Shown: positions 26,352 through 36,683, counted from the first letter of the stretch. The stretch is DNA of 55,207 nt from Acidobacteriota bacterium (GCA_003224085.1 QHYK01000068.1:1-55207); one strand, 5' to 3'. The notes: a model not told the origin generated them from the sequence alone. Made by a program: numbers and translations.

Positions 26352-26575
26352 AGCCGAGGGGCTGTTCCGCAATGGTTGTGTCTGCTCGATTCCTGCATGC
26401 AGCCCTCGCGCGTCTGAGGTTTGGCTTAGTCGGCGACGACAGGCGCTGTCACCAACAATTCTTGAGAGGCGCCAGGTCAAACCGGGCGCCGGTGACGTCA
26501 AAGCTTTTGCTGGTCTCCGTCTATGGGGCTCGGCATCTTTTTTTCCGGCGCGACATCCTTAACGGATAATTGAAT

Positions 26576-28378
26576 TTAATTCCGCTTGGTTGGAGCTTGA
26601 TGACTGAGGCTCCACACATAGGCTGCGACCGCTGATACTTGTTCGGGCGTGAGCTGCGCGCCACCCTTCGGTGGCATGGGGCTGCGATATTGCTTCGGCT
26701 GCGCGACGCCTTCCGTTATCGTTTTCTTGATTCCAGCAAGGCTGCCATCGCTCCAGAGCCACTTCTTTCCGGTTAGCGCGGGCCCTAAAGGAGTGCCCTC
26801 ACCGCTATCGCCATGGCATCCAACGCATGCTGCTCCGCCTACCTGGCCGTGGTAGATGCGATCCCCCAGTGCCACCATCTTTGCCGTCGCTCCTCGGGGA
26901 ACCGGCACACTTGCCGCTTTGCCAGCATTGGGATGCGTGCCCTCTGGTGGTTTGGCCGGTTGTTCTACGATCTCGCCAGCCGCAGCCGTTGGACTGGGAC
27001 ACGCAGTAACATTCGCGCCAGCGTTTGAGCTCGCGTGATAGACAATTTTGTAGATACGGCCGCGTATGTCGTCGGAAACATAGAGCGAACCATCCGGGCC
27101 GACTGCCAAGCCTGAAGGACGATGCTCAGCTTTGGCTGGCGACTTCACTGCTCCCGCAAAGCCATCCGCAAAAATTTCGCACTGGCCGGATGCATGATCC
27201 CCATCGAGCGGCTGATAAACCACATTGTAACCACCTTGCGCATAGGGCGCACGGTTCCATGAGCCGTGGAACGCGATGAATACGCCGCCACGATAACGCT
27301 CCGGAAACTGCGTTTTGTCGTAGAGCACCATGGCATTGGGCGCCCAATGCGCGGGAAATACAGCAGCCGGGCCAGTTTTTCCCGCGCATACGCCAATTTT
27401 CATGCCACCGTCGCCGCCGTATTCCGGCGCCAAAACGAGTTTTTGCACGAACGCGTCGTAATAACATTCGGGCCAGCCGTAGTCTCCGCCCTGCTTCAAA
27501 AGCAACACCTCTTCCGCCGGCAGCGTGGCCTCCTGGTCGGGCTTATACAACTCGGGCCAATTCGTGTACAGCTGGTCCCGCCCGTGTTGCGTTGCAAACA
27601 CTCGGCCGCTTGCGTCGATGGCAAAACCTTCCGCGTTGCGAATTCCCGTGGCGAAACGGTCCGCCGGGGAGAAGGTTTGGTTCGTCTTATTCGCGTCATA
27701 GAGCCATACGCCGCCACGAGTCTCCAGTTCCGCGCAGGGATCCGCGCCGGGCGAGTGGGGCGTCCGATTTTTCAGCTGGCACGCATTGGTTGCGCTGGCG
27801 ACATCGACGTACATGGATCCTTTGTCATCGATGATGAATGGATGCATGGGATGGTCGCCGCCGAGAGGCAATCCGGAAACGATGGTTTCGGCAGGTCCGC
27901 TGGGCACGATGGCTTCGTCGGACAAGGAATATCGCAAAATGCGATCATTGATCTCGGCGTAAAGCGATCCCTTGTACATGCCGATGCCCGTGCCGCCTTT
28001 GCCACCGCTTTGGACGGTTTCGCCAAAGCGCTCATTCACGTCGGCCCTTCCTGCGCCGCTCTGGTCTTGCAGTGCTACGAGGAAACCGCCGGCATGCGGC
28101 GTGTCGTTGCCGTAGTACCGGCCCGACCACGTGTTGACGTAAAGAACTCCGCTCGGCGATGCAACCATGTGGCGAGCGTGACCAATGCCCTCCGCGAAGA
28201 TCGTCGCACAAAAACCAGGGGGCAGCGTCAAGCCGGTGTCATCGTTCGGGCAGGCCTGGCTCTTGGCTTCCGCAGCGGTGTTAGATGGTTTGTGCGCCGG
28301 GGCCAATAAACTGACCGCGCAGATTGCAGCCAGCGCCACGACGGCAGGCACCAGAATTCGCGTTAGTTTATTCCACAT
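26576..28378 (-). CDS. Secreted PQQ sugar-dehydrogenase-like beta-propeller fused to cytochrome c
   Basis: This 600-residue periplasmic protein has a signal segment (residues about 9-28). A six-bladed propeller at about 40-450 is of the sorbosone/glucose dehydrogenase type (TLPPGFCATIFAEGIGHARHM at the start, later FIAFHGSWNRAPYAQGGYNV and HRPSGLAVGPDGSLYVSDD). A C-terminal monohaem cytochrome c domain follows, with ACVGCH near residue 520 and a methionine ligand candidate in RSPMPP. It probably oxidises a sugar or alcohol and passes electrons through its own haem. Cofactor use is inferred from the fold. No pqq synthesis gene is in the window. Confidence 0.85.
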   Translation of the reverse strand: MWNKLTRILVPAVVALAAICAVSLLAPAHKPSNTAAEAKSQACPNDDTGLTLPPGFCATIFAEGIGHARHMVASPSGVLYVNTWSGRYYGNDTPHAGGFLVALQDQSGAGRADVNERFGETVQSGGKGGTGIGMYKGSLYAEINDRILRYSLSDEAIVPSGPAETIVSGLPLGGDHPMHPFIIDDKGSMYVDVASATNACQLKNRTPHSPGADPCAELETRGGVWLYDANKTNQTFSPADRFATGIRNAEGFAIDASGRVFATQHGRDQLYTNWPELYKPDQEATLPAEEVLLLKQGGDYGWPECYYDAFVQKLVLAPEYGGDGGMKIGVCAGKTGPAAVFPAHWAPNAMVLYDKTQFPERYRGGVFIAFHGSWNRAPYAQGGYNVVYQPLDGDHASGQCEIFADGFAGAVKSPAKAEHRPSGLAVGPDGSLYVSDDIRGRIYKIVYHASSNAGANVTACPSPTAAAGEIVEQPAKPPEGTHPNAGKAASVPVPRGATAKMVALGDRIYHGQVGGAACVGCHGDSGEGTPLGPALTGKKWLWSDGSLAGIKKTITEGVAQPKQYRSPMPPKGGAQLTPEQVSAVAAYVWSLSHQAPTKRN

Positions 28379-28496
28379 CGTATGACTCCCTTGCGCTTAA
28401 ACTGTTCGCCTCTGGCAACGAAAGGCCCTGCTGGGGATGCTATCGTTTCATTGAAGGATTTCTCCACCGCTTCGTAAGCGATGTCCGTCCAACTCA

Positions 28497-29378
28497 TTAT
28501 CCTCGGGTCGCCGCCAATTGAGGCACCTGGGAAAGCCTTTGATATTCTTCGTCGCTCAGCTGCATGGACGCCGCGGCAACGTTCTCCTCTAGATGCTTGA
28601 CCGACGAGGTTCCGGGAATGGGCAGCATGATGGGCGACCGTTTCAACAGCCAAGCAATCGCTACCTGGTGGGGCGTGGCTTGGTGTGCTCGCGCGATCTG
28701 ATCGAGTGTCTGCCCCGCAACCCGGCCTGCCCCCAGTGGAAACCACGGGATGAAGGCGATTCCATTTTGCAGGCAATAATCCGCCACATAATCCCACTCA
28801 CGATCGGCGAAGCTATAACGGTTCTGCACCGAAACAATGGGGACGATCCGGCGCGCCCGCTCGATGTGCTCCTGAGTGACGTTCGACAATCCGACAAGCC
28901 GAATCTTTCCTTCGCTCTTGAGTTGCGCCAAGGTTCCCACCGAATCCTCGAGAGATACGACTGGATCCGGATGATGCAGTTGATAGACGTCAATACGTTC
29001 CACTCGCAGCCTCTTCAGGCTGCCCTCGACCGCTTTCCGCAGATGCGCCGGAGTGGCATCGTGAGTCCATTGGTTCGGTCCAGGCCGGTTCCAGCCTCCC
29101 TTGGTCGCAACCACAAGGTCGTTCGGATAAGGGTGCAGCGCCTCCGCGATGAGCTCTTCACTCACATTGGGGCCATAGGAATCAGCAGTGTCAATGAAAT
29201 TCACGCCAAGCTCAACCGCCCGGCGCAGAACCTTCACCGCTTCGGTGCGATTCTTGGGAGGGCCCCAGATGCCATCCCCGGTAAGACGCATCGCCCCGAA
29301 CCCGAGACGATGTACGGAAACCTCACCACCAAGTGAAACCCTCCCCGCCAGTCTTGCAGACACTTCTCTTGCACTCAT
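28497..29378 (-). CDS. Aldo/keto reductase
   Basis: This 293-residue TIM-barrel NADPH oxidoreductase has a complete catalytic tetrad: aspartate and tyrosine in FIDTADSYGPNVSE, lysine in VVATKGGW, and histidine in YQLHHPDP. The GLSNVTQEHIE and PIPGTSSVKHLEEN motifs are standard for the family, the latter for the NADP phosphate site. It resembles YdbC/YajO-type general aldehyde reductases. It lies 118 bases upstream of the sugar-dehydrogenase gene on the same strand, but each could have its own promoter. Confidence 0.88.
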   Translation of the reverse strand: MSAREVSARLAGRVSLGGEVSVHRLGFGAMRLTGDGIWGPPKNRTEAVKVLRRAVELGVNFIDTADSYGPNVSEELIAEALHPYPNDLVVATKGGWNRPGPNQWTHDATPAHLRKAVEGSLKRLRVERIDVYQLHHPDPVVSLEDSVGTLAQLKSEGKIRLVGLSNVTQEHIERARRIVPIVSVQNRYSFADREWDYVADYCLQNGIAFIPWFPLGAGRVAGQTLDQIARAHQATPHQVAIAWLLKRSPIMLPIPGTSSVKHLEENVAAASMQLSDEEYQRLSQVPQLAATRG

Positions 29379-29797
29379 AAATTCCCTCCACAGTTCTTAT
29401 TCTACTTCCGATGCGCCAAATCCTGTCTTGGACACGAACAGCGCGAGATTTGGAGCTCCGGGAGGGTTTAGCTGATCTTCCGAATCAGGTGAGTTTCAGT
29501 GAAGCTGCCGGTCAACTTGAAGCTAAGGTTAAGACAAAAAAGTATCAGGCCGCTCATCCAGTTCAGGCATTTGCCGAGAGGTTGGCTGTTCAGCGCACAC
29601 CAAAGGGAAAACAATAAGAACGCGCTACTAGAGAGTTTATACGCCCAACTTTCGATTGCGCTTGCTCCCTTGCGGGCGTCAAATGCTGGTTGTGCATAGA
29701 TTTATCTCAGCCGCGTAACGGAAAGCCTCGAAAACGAATATCCAAGTAAGATTTGCCCAGCAGTGTTTGCGTTTTGATCTGCGGGGCAACCAGCCGG
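29379..29797. other. Intergenic stretch with a possible gene remnant
   Basis: No convincing gene is seen in these 419 bases. On the minus strand, 29468-29703 is an open frame of about 78 codons without a usual start. Its translation contains a hydrophobic, membrane-like segment (FLLFSLWCALNSQPLG, then SGLILFCLNLSFKL). It may be the C-terminal scrap of a membrane protein. No repeats or strong hairpins were noticed. Confidence 0.3.
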
Positions 29798-30871
29798 TTA
29801 GAATGGCGGCGTGATGCCGGTATAGTCGCCGATCACATAGGCGCTGTACGGCCCGTTCATCTTCGTAAGCGCGCTGTTCGGACTGAAACCAGGATCGTTG
29901 ATGGTGCCATAGCTGGCTACGATGACGGCCGGCATGGTATGCGTGATTTCAATCACTTGGTTGTTGAATTGGTCGCTGATCAGGACATTGCCATTAGCGA
30001 GCTGCACGGCCCGCGTCGGCAGCGGCGAAGGATTGCTGCCCGGTCGCGCGTTCGTGAAGAAGTGCCAGAAATCCGCGCCGTTCTCGTCGGTTTCCACGAT
30101 GCGGCTGTTGTTGGAATCCGTAATGAGCGTGTGGCCGTTGGGAAGCCGGCTCGAAAAGGCCAGGCCGCTGAAGGCCACGCCGCCGGCAGTCGTGTATGTG
30201 TGCACGACGGTGCTAGGCATGGTGTGTGTGACCTCAAGTGCCTGGTTGTTGTTCTCGTCAGAGATGAGGATGTCGCCGGTCACCAGAAGCTCGGCGGAAT
30301 TTGGATTATTCAGCCCGTCGTATTCCCACACGATGGCTTTATCTGAGCGTCGCACCTCGATGATCCGTCCGTTGCCCTGATCGGTAATCAGCACGTGATC
30401 GTCCCCGCTGGATTCAGGTACATAAGTGTTCTGTACCGGCGTGTTGAGCTGGTTGGGCCCGGATCCGGTCACGCGGAACTGCCCGTATTGCCAAACGATG
30501 TTGCCGTGACGGTCTATGAGAAGCACACGATTGTCGGGGCAGCCTGCTCTGCAAAATTTCGTGACACCCGCGGGGATGCCGGTGCCTGACATCAGCGTCA
30601 GGTCTCCGACGCGCTCGGCGTCATTCGTGCCCACGATAGCGTTCGCCGCGATATCGGCCGGTCCATTTCCAAACTGCCAGACGATATTCCCGGAGGAATC
30701 GATCTCCATGACGCGGTTATTAAACTGATCGGTGAGGAGAATGTTTCCGGGCTGATTAAATTTGCTGTTCTGCCCTTTGGCAGTCCCGTCCATTAGTATG
30801 TTACCGGCTGCGACCAGCACGGCAATGCAAATCAAATGCGTCAAAAGCCCTTTGGAGGTCATTTCTTTCAT
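29798..30871 (-). CDS. Secreted NHL-type beta-propeller protein
   Basis: This 357-residue protein has an N-terminal signal segment (about residues 10-32) and at least six propeller blades. Each blade carries a version of NGNVLISDQFNNQVIEI: residues-to-sequence examples are GNILLTDQFNNRVMEI, NRVLLIDRHGNIVWQY, DILISDENNNQALEV and HTLITDSNNSRIVET. Four of these end in a bulky W-x-Y or W-x-F pair that packs the blade. No catalytic motif is visible, and it is likely a periplasmic or surface binding protein. The ATG at 30871 has GGAGAACCTCC before it. An upstream in-frame start would add 25 charged residues before the signal. It is divergent from the two-component operon. Confidence 0.75.
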   Translation of the reverse strand: MKEMTSKGLLTHLICIAVLVAAGNILMDGTAKGQNSKFNQPGNILLTDQFNNRVMEIDSSGNIVWQFGNGPADIAANAIVGTNDAERVGDLTLMSGTGIPAGVTKFCRAGCPDNRVLLIDRHGNIVWQYGQFRVTGSGPNQLNTPVQNTYVPESSGDDHVLITDQGNGRIIEVRRSDKAIVWEYDGLNNPNSAELLVTGDILISDENNNQALEVTHTMPSTVVHTYTTAGGVAFSGLAFSSRLPNGHTLITDSNNSRIVETDENGADFWHFFTNARPGSNPSPLPTRAVQLANGNVLISDQFNNQVIEITHTMPAVIVASYGTINDPGFSPNSALTKMNGPYSAYVIGDYTGITPPF

Positions 30872-31021
30872 GGAGGTTCTCCTTCTCTGGCAGAAGATTT
30901 CAATTCTGGTTTCCGGACCTGCCGGCAGCGTCAACCGTGGGGACAACGGGAAGCCGGGCGGATCAGACTGGCCTTCGGTCTCTTTTCCCGGAGGGAATAT
31001 AGATGAACGAGGTGCTAGGGG

Positions 31022-31038
31022 TTGTCACGGAATTGTCT
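31022..31038 (+). promoter_or_regulatory. Pho-box-like direct repeat, copy 1
   Basis: TTGTC occurs twice at an 11-base period within TTGTCACGGAATTGTCT. This is the geometry used by PhoB/OmpR-class regulators, and the half-site resembles the Pho-box half CTGTCAT. The second copy is 77 bases downstream and differs at one base of 17. Confidence 0.5.
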
Positions 31039-31098
31039 TGGCACGGTCAACTTTCCGTCTTTGTTTGGTGACTCGCAAAGCGGTACCGGATCTGAAAA

Positions 31099-31115
31099 TT
31101 GTCACGAAATTGTCT
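31099..31115 (+). promoter_or_regulatory. Pho-box-like direct repeat, copy 2
   Basis: TTGTCACGAAATTGTCT is nearly identical to the copy at 31022. It lies 177 bases upstream of the response-regulator start and 228 bases upstream of the divergent propeller gene, so either or both could be controlled. A perfect -35-like TTGACA follows at 31134-31139, but no matching -10 was found. Confidence 0.5.
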
Positions 31116-31291
31116 CCCGGGTGTCTCTCTGTTTTGACAAAAAATGACCAAGGCAACGACGGCAAGAGATTTATTTCTATCCTGGGCTTTGATAGCTTGA
31201 AAACAGGTCCTTGACTGCGGACGGGAACCATGGCGGGGACACGGACTTCGCCTATCCGAACAATCAAAGATCAGCTCGTGTAAGGTTACCG

Positions 31292-31969
<678 letters not shown>

Positions 31970-31978
31970 GCGGGAGTT

Positions 31979-33763
31979 ATGTTCGCGGAAAAAAACCGCC
32001 GAGGAAGAGTTGTGAGACTCCGCTTGCGGACGAAATTGCTGCTCTCCCTCGCGCTCATTTCATCCGGCCTCACCTGCGCTACGCTGTGGATGGTTCGCCG
32101 AAGTGTTCGCATCCAGTTACGCAACGAAATCGCGGAGGACCTTCGCAATTCCGTGGCCGTCTTCGGCAACGTACAGCGGCAGCGGGAAGTCGGCCTCACC
32201 CGCTCCGCCGAGCTGCTTGCGAATCTACCCAGCCTTAAGGCACTCATGACAACGCAGGACGCGGCAACGATTCAGGACGCGTCAGCCGACATTTGGCATC
32301 TAGCGTCCAGCGATCTGTTCGTTCTTGCGAACCCCACCGGCAAAGTGCTGGCGATTCATACAACATTCCCGGGAATTACTCGTAGCGCGGCCCAAGACCT
32401 GTTGAAGAACTCGCTGGGAGCGGATCAGCCGAGCTTTTGGTGGTATGGCGCGGGGCGTCTCTATGAAGTCTTCTTGCAGCCAATTTATTTTGGGCCAGCC
32501 AAAGACGGCAATGCATTAGGGGTATTGGGCGTAGGCCACGAAATTTCGGACGCGGTGGCCATGGACCTTAGCCGCATTGCTTCGAGCCAAGTGGCTTTCT
32601 ATTACGGCAAAGTGCTTGTCGTGAGTACATTACAACGAGAGCAAGAATCGGACTTTGCTAATTTCGTGCGCGATGCGCATAACTTTTCAGTTTCTGGCCC
32701 CAAGGAAATTCGGCTGGGCGGAGAGGAGTTTCTTGCCACCACGGTTGAGTTGACTCCGAGTGTTGCTCCATTTGTTCGTCTCAGCGTTCTGAAATCGTTT
32801 GACAAAGCGGCTGTTTTCCTCGGTGCCTTGAACCGGCTTCTTCTCGTGCTTGGCCTGATAGCGATCTTGGCGGGAGGTGTGCTGGTCTTTTTCATCTCTG
32901 GAACGTTTATGAGGCCATTGGCGAGGTTAGTTGGCGGTGTTCGCGCGCTTGAGAAAGGAGATTTTGCCTATCCCGTGGCAAGCCGCAGCGGCGATGAGGT
33001 TGCAGAACTTACTGCGGCTTTTGAACGCATGCGCGACAGTCTTCAGCGCACGCAGCAAGAGCTTCTGCGAGCCGAACGCCTTGCTACCATTGGACGGATG
33101 GCCAGCTCCATTTCGCACGACCTGCGTCACCCTCTAACCGCGGTTGTGGCGAACGCCGAGTTTTTGTGCGACCCGAAGCTCGGAGTCAGCCAGCGGGAAG
33201 AATTGTATCGGGAGATTCGTTCTGCGGTTGATCAGCTAACGGACCTCGTAGATTCCCTGCTGGAGTTCTCCCAGGCACGCGAGTCCCTCCGGCGGGTTTT
33301 CGGGCCGGTCGCGGACGCCGTGGAACGCGCCATCCACACCGTGCGCGCTCGTCCGGAGTTTCAGGGCGTGAACATTTCTGTGTGCCGAGAGGGCCGATGT
33401 GAAACCTGGTTTGACCACAAAAAGGTGGAGCGCGTTTTCGCCAACATGCTGCTCAATGCTTGCGAGGTGGTGCCTCTGGAATCGGGAAAAATCGAAGTTA
33501 AACTCCGCGAGTGCGAGAGTGGAGTCGAGATTCGTATTGCGGACAACGGACCCGGCGTGGCGGAGCCGATCCGAGCCAAGTTATTTCAGCCGTTCACGAG
33601 CTTCGGAAAGCGCAATGGAATCGGACTGGGGCTTGCGATTAGCCAGAAGATTATCTGCGATCACGGAGGCAGCGCCTCTCTGGAGAGCACGGGCGCGGGA
33701 AAAACAGTGTTCAAACTCGTCCTCCCTATCCCCGTTTCCGGAGACCCAGTTTTGTCGAATTGA
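31979..33763 (+). CDS. Membrane sensor histidine kinase
   Basis: This 594-residue kinase has a first membrane helix at about 18-38, a periplasmic sensor of about 240 residues, and a second helix at about 285-305. A HAMP linker, the HisKA dimerisation helix with the phosphorylated histidine in SSISHDLRHPL, and a catalytic domain follow. The catalytic domain shows the N box NMLLNACEV, G1 box ADNGPGVAEP, and G2 box GIGLGLAISQKI. The sensor resembles a double-Cache/CHASE-like module by size and hydrophobicity, but its ligand is unknown. The phospho-histidine region of the NtrB-like type is followed by a normal ATPase. It pairs with the response regulator just upstream. Confidence 0.92.
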   Translation: MFAEKNRRGRVVRLRLRTKLLLSLALISSGLTCATLWMVRRSVRIQLRNEIAEDLRNSVAVFGNVQRQREVGLTRSAELLANLPSLKALMTTQDAATIQDASADIWHLASSDLFVLANPTGKVLAIHTTFPGITRSAAQDLLKNSLGADQPSFWWYGAGRLYEVFLQPIYFGPAKDGNALGVLGVGHEISDAVAMDLSRIASSQVAFYYGKVLVVSTLQREQESDFANFVRDAHNFSVSGPKEIRLGGEEFLATTVELTPSVAPFVRLSVLKSFDKAAVFLGALNRLLLVLGLIAILAGGVLVFFISGTFMRPLARLVGGVRALEKGDFAYPVASRSGDEVAELTAAFERMRDSLQRTQQELLRAERLATIGRMASSISHDLRHPLTAVVANAEFLCDPKLGVSQREELYREIRSAVDQLTDLVDSLLEFSQARESLRRVFGPVADAVERAIHTVRARPEFQGVNISVCREGRCETWFDHKKVERVFANMLLNACEVVPLESGKIEVKLRECESGVEIRIADNGPGVAEPIRAKLFQPFTSFGKRNGIGLGLAISQKIICDHGGSASLESTGAGKTVFKLVLPIPVSGDPVLSN

Positions 33764-33817
33764 ATTTCCGCCAAATGGACTTGTCTCCACAAGTTTTTCC
33801 TCAAAAGGGGGTGAGCA

Positions 33818-35413
33818 ATGCGTCTTCTGAATCTTCTCCCGGGAACGGCAAGAGTCTTTATTGCAGCCGCAGTTCTCATCACCGGCACCCCATGCCGGGG
33901 CCAAAACACAGGCAAATTGACCGCACCGTCGAGCACGGAACGTACCGACGACAGTTTGCTTGCCTTGCAAAAGCAGATGATCGAATTGAAGTCCATGCTC
34001 GAGGAGATGCGTACTGAGGTGGTGCGCTCACGTATGGAAACGATTGAACTTCGCAAGGAATTAGACGCCACTCGGCAGCAACTGGCTGCCGCCGCGGCAC
34101 AGTCGAACGCCACTCCAAGCAAAGTCACAGCAGAAGCACAGGGGGAACCGGGTGCGTCCGTATCATCGCGACAGGGCACCACCGGGGAAGCCGTCAACAA
34201 GCTGGAAGAAGATCAACAATTGACCAACGCCAAGTTGGCAGACCTGTATCAAACAAAAGTTGCAAGCGCATCCAAGTACCGTGTCCGGCTTTCCGGGATA
34301 GCGCTTCTCAATCTCTTCAGCAATAAAGGCGTCGTGGACAACATGGACTTCCCCAGCCTTGCGGCGGCAGACAACTCCATCAATTCTGGCGGCAGCTTTG
34401 GGGGTACGCTTCGACAATCGATGCTAGGCTTTGAAGTATTTGGCCCAGAGGTCAAAGCGGCCAAAGTCAGTGCCGATGTGCAACTGGACTTCGCCGGAGG
34501 ACTCTCCTATGCGCCTAATGGTGTAACTTTCGGCTTGCCTCGTCTTCGCACGGGTGTGATTCGCATGACCTGGCCAAGCACAACGCTGGTGGCGGGACAA
34601 GACGCTCCATTCTTTTCTCCGCTCTCCCCCACGTCCGTGGCATCGCTCGCCATTCCGGCATTCTCCTACGCCGGAAATCTCTGGAACTGGACTCCCCAAA
34701 TGCGCCTCGAGCACCGCGTGAATATCACGGAAAACTCTAGTTTTATCTTCCAAGGGGGGATCCTGGATCCATTAACAGGAGAACCGCCGACTTCGCCGTA
34801 TTTGCGAACGCCACAGGCAGGCGAAGCATCCAGACAACCCGCCTACGCGGCGCACATCGTCTGGAACCGGCGCGCATTGGGTCATGATCTCGCTTTAGGA
34901 ATCGGCGGCTATTACAGCCGGCAGGACTGGGGTCTCGGTCGGCTTGTGGACGGCTGGGCCGGAACTTCGGATCTGACCCTGCCCCTGGGCAACCGGTGGG
35001 AGCTTACCGGAGAATTTTATCGAGGCCGAGCCCTGGGCGGTTTAGGTGGTGGCATTGGCCGCAGCGTCCTGTTCAGCGGACCGATCACGGTTCCCGCGAC
35101 GCAGGTCCGAGGTTTAAATGCCGCTGGAGGCTGGGCTCAACTAAAATTCCGGCAAACCGAGAAGCTCGAGTGGAACGGCGCTTTTGGAGAAGACGATGCT
35201 TTTGCCCGAGACCTGTGCTATTTCCCCCCTGTACAACAGAGCTACTTTGATCCCACTCTGGCCCGCAACCGCAGCTCGTTCCTAAACTTCATATACCGTC
35301 CGCGCTCGAATCTGTTTTTTTCTCCGGAGTTCCGCCGGTTGCGAACCTTTTCCGTTCTCGGAAATTCTGAGACCGCCGATCAGCTTAACCTAAGTATGGG
35401 CGTGCTCTTTTGA
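33818..35413 (+). CDS. Outer-membrane porin-like protein with N-terminal coiled coil
   Basis: This 531-residue protein starts with a signal peptide (residues 1-28, ending CRGQ). A coiled coil at about 45-95 is rich in heptad leucines and methionines (LLALQKQMIELKSMLEEM). From about 155 to the end there are alternating amphipathic strands that finish in the aromatic LNLSMGVLF. The plan resembles trimeric porins of the OprO/OprP or DcaP type, in which an N-terminal coiled coil precedes a 16-strand barrel. A GGGGGTG ribosome site lies just upstream. It follows the kinase by 54 bases and overlaps the codon frame of the next gene, so it is probably the main target of the two-component system. Confidence 0.75.
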   Translation: MRLLNLLPGTARVFIAAAVLITGTPCRGQNTGKLTAPSSTERTDDSLLALQKQMIELKSMLEEMRTEVVRSRMETIELRKELDATRQQLAAAAAQSNATPSKVTAEAQGEPGASVSSRQGTTGEAVNKLEEDQQLTNAKLADLYQTKVASASKYRVRLSGIALLNLFSNKGVVDNMDFPSLAAADNSINSGGSFGGTLRQSMLGFEVFGPEVKAAKVSADVQLDFAGGLSYAPNGVTFGLPRLRTGVIRMTWPSTTLVAGQDAPFFSPLSPTSVASLAIPAFSYAGNLWNWTPQMRLEHRVNITENSSFIFQGGILDPLTGEPPTSPYLRTPQAGEASRQPAYAAHIVWNRRALGHDLALGIGGYYSRQDWGLGRLVDGWAGTSDLTLPLGNRWELTGEFYRGRALGGLGGGIGRSVLFSGPITVPATQVRGLNAAGGWAQLKFRQTEKLEWNGAFGEDDAFARDLCYFPPVQQSYFDPTLARNRSSFLNFIYRPRSNLFFSPEFRRLRTFSVLGNSETADQLNLSMGVLF

Positions 35414-35433
35414 TTGACGGAATAGCGTTCGTA

Positions 35434-36195
35434 ATGAAGCCCCCATTGCCATCGAGAATCAAGAGACGGCACTTCAGGATCGTCTCCTCCGCGTTGTTGT
35501 CTTTGGCTCTGCTGGGGGCTCCTTCGGTTTCCCGCACTCAGTCGCTTGAAGTAACAGGGAGAATCCAACTTACCGGCACGGCATCCTCACGAACTGTGGA
35601 CCCGTCTGAAGCAGTTGTTTGGCTCGCGAGACTTGGCGATTCAACGGAGACACACACTTCTCGCAGTCCACTACGCCTCCAACTCGTGCAGAAAAACAAA
35701 AGTTTCTCGCCCCATGTCCTCGTGGTTTCAGTCGGAGCGCCAGTAGAGTTCCCGAACCATGACCCATTCTTCCATAACGTGTTTTCTCTTTTCGAGGGAA
35801 AGCGATTTGATCTTGGGTTGTATGAGGCGGGAAGCAGCCGCACCGTGATTTTCGACCGCGAAGGCATTAGCTATATCTTCTGCAACATTCACCCGGAAAT
35901 GAGCGCGGTGGTCGTGGCTCTTAGAACCCCGTGCTACGGAATTTCAGACCGCAAAGGCATGATTGCCATTCCCAACGTCGCGCCCGGACGCTACGAGATG
36001 CATGTCTGGGACGAGCGGGCATTACCGGAAGACCTCATCGCGCTTACACGCACGCTGGTTATCTCCGAATCGGCTCACTCCCTGGGAGTCCTCCGTCTCC
36101 CTGAACAGCGGAGCGTGTTGCTTAGCCACAAGAATAAGTATGGTCAGGACTACGAGACACCCACGCCGAATTGGCCGGTTTATGTTCATCCTTAA
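35434..36195 (+). CDS. Secreted cupredoxin-like protein
   Basis: This 253-residue periplasmic protein has an arginine-rich signal peptide (residues about 1-37). The first part holds a plastocyanin-like fold with the copper ligands apparently intact: a histidine in FPNHDPFFHNVFS and the C-x-x-H-x-x-M set in YIFCNIHPEMSAVV. The C-terminal half (about 165-225) is a carboxypeptidase-regulatory-like beta domain with GMIAIPNVAPGRYEMHVWDE. The protein is related to those called methylamine-utilisation or plastocyanin-like. I chose the ATG at 35434, because a TTG start at 35410 overlapping the porin stop would only add eight residues. It may carry electrons or copper at the cell surface. Confidence 0.78.
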   Translation: MKPPLPSRIKRRHFRIVSSALLSLALLGAPSVSRTQSLEVTGRIQLTGTASSRTVDPSEAVVWLARLGDSTETHTSRSPLRLQLVQKNKSFSPHVLVVSVGAPVEFPNHDPFFHNVFSLFEGKRFDLGLYEAGSSRTVIFDREGISYIFCNIHPEMSAVVVALRTPCYGISDRKGMIAIPNVAPGRYEMHVWDERALPEDLIALTRTLVISESAHSLGVLRLPEQRSVLLSHKNKYGQDYETPTPNWPVYVHP

Positions 36196-36304
36196 GGGAC
36201 TTATCATTGCGTAGTCAGGAAGTCACTGCCGGCCCTGCAGTCTACGAAATCGCCAGAATTCAAGTGGGGTGGCAAAGTCCCAAGGTTTGAAGGGAAAAGT
36301 CACT

Positions 36305-36683
36305 TCAAAAGTCTGTAAGAAACCGCGGCGGGAATGCTACGCGTACAGCATTGAGAACCGCGGCGAGACCAGCCCTTGGCGGTGCTGGTCGCTGATTACC
36401 GGCGGAACCTTCCACCTGAACTCGAAAGTTATTCAACCTCGCGGGATTTTGCGCCATTTCCGCGGAAACTCGGACCATCGTTCCCTCCGTGGCAAGATGG
36501 TGTTTCCTCAAGTACTGCGCCGCGTAGAAGCCCGCGCAGGATCCCAAAGATGCAAGCAGGAGTTCCGGCGGCGTCATTCCCTCATCGAAGCCTCCGTTCT
36601 CTTCAGGTTGATCGCAGGCAATGCGGTGATGACGCTGTGATGGCGAACTGCACGCCTCCCTGGTGTTCAACCAGGACTTCCAT
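36305..36683 (-). pseudogene. OsmC-family protein, broken by several frameshifts
   Basis: The pieces of an OsmC-like peroxide-reductase or thiol-stress protein lie in different frames. MEVLVEHQGGVQFAITA starts at 36683 in one frame. RHHRIACDQPEENGGFDEG and the family core TPPELLLASLGSCAGFYAAQ with its active cysteine are in a second. VPPVISDQHRQGL is in a third near 36390, after which AAVLNA returns to the second. At least three indels are needed. The usual second cysteine near the C-terminus is no longer in the core frame. This is a decayed gene, or a stretch of poor assembly since the neighbour is also frameshifted. Confidence 0.65.

Noticed and set aside
27266-28309. 347-residue open frame antisense to the sugar-dehydrogenase-like gene
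   Set aside because: It has no ribosome site or family resemblance, while the opposite strand has a full propeller and haem motif.
29753-30380. Overlapping plus-strand open frames of 197 and 152 residues
   Set aside because: They are antisense to the secreted propeller gene and have no motif. The repeats on the minus strand are clear.
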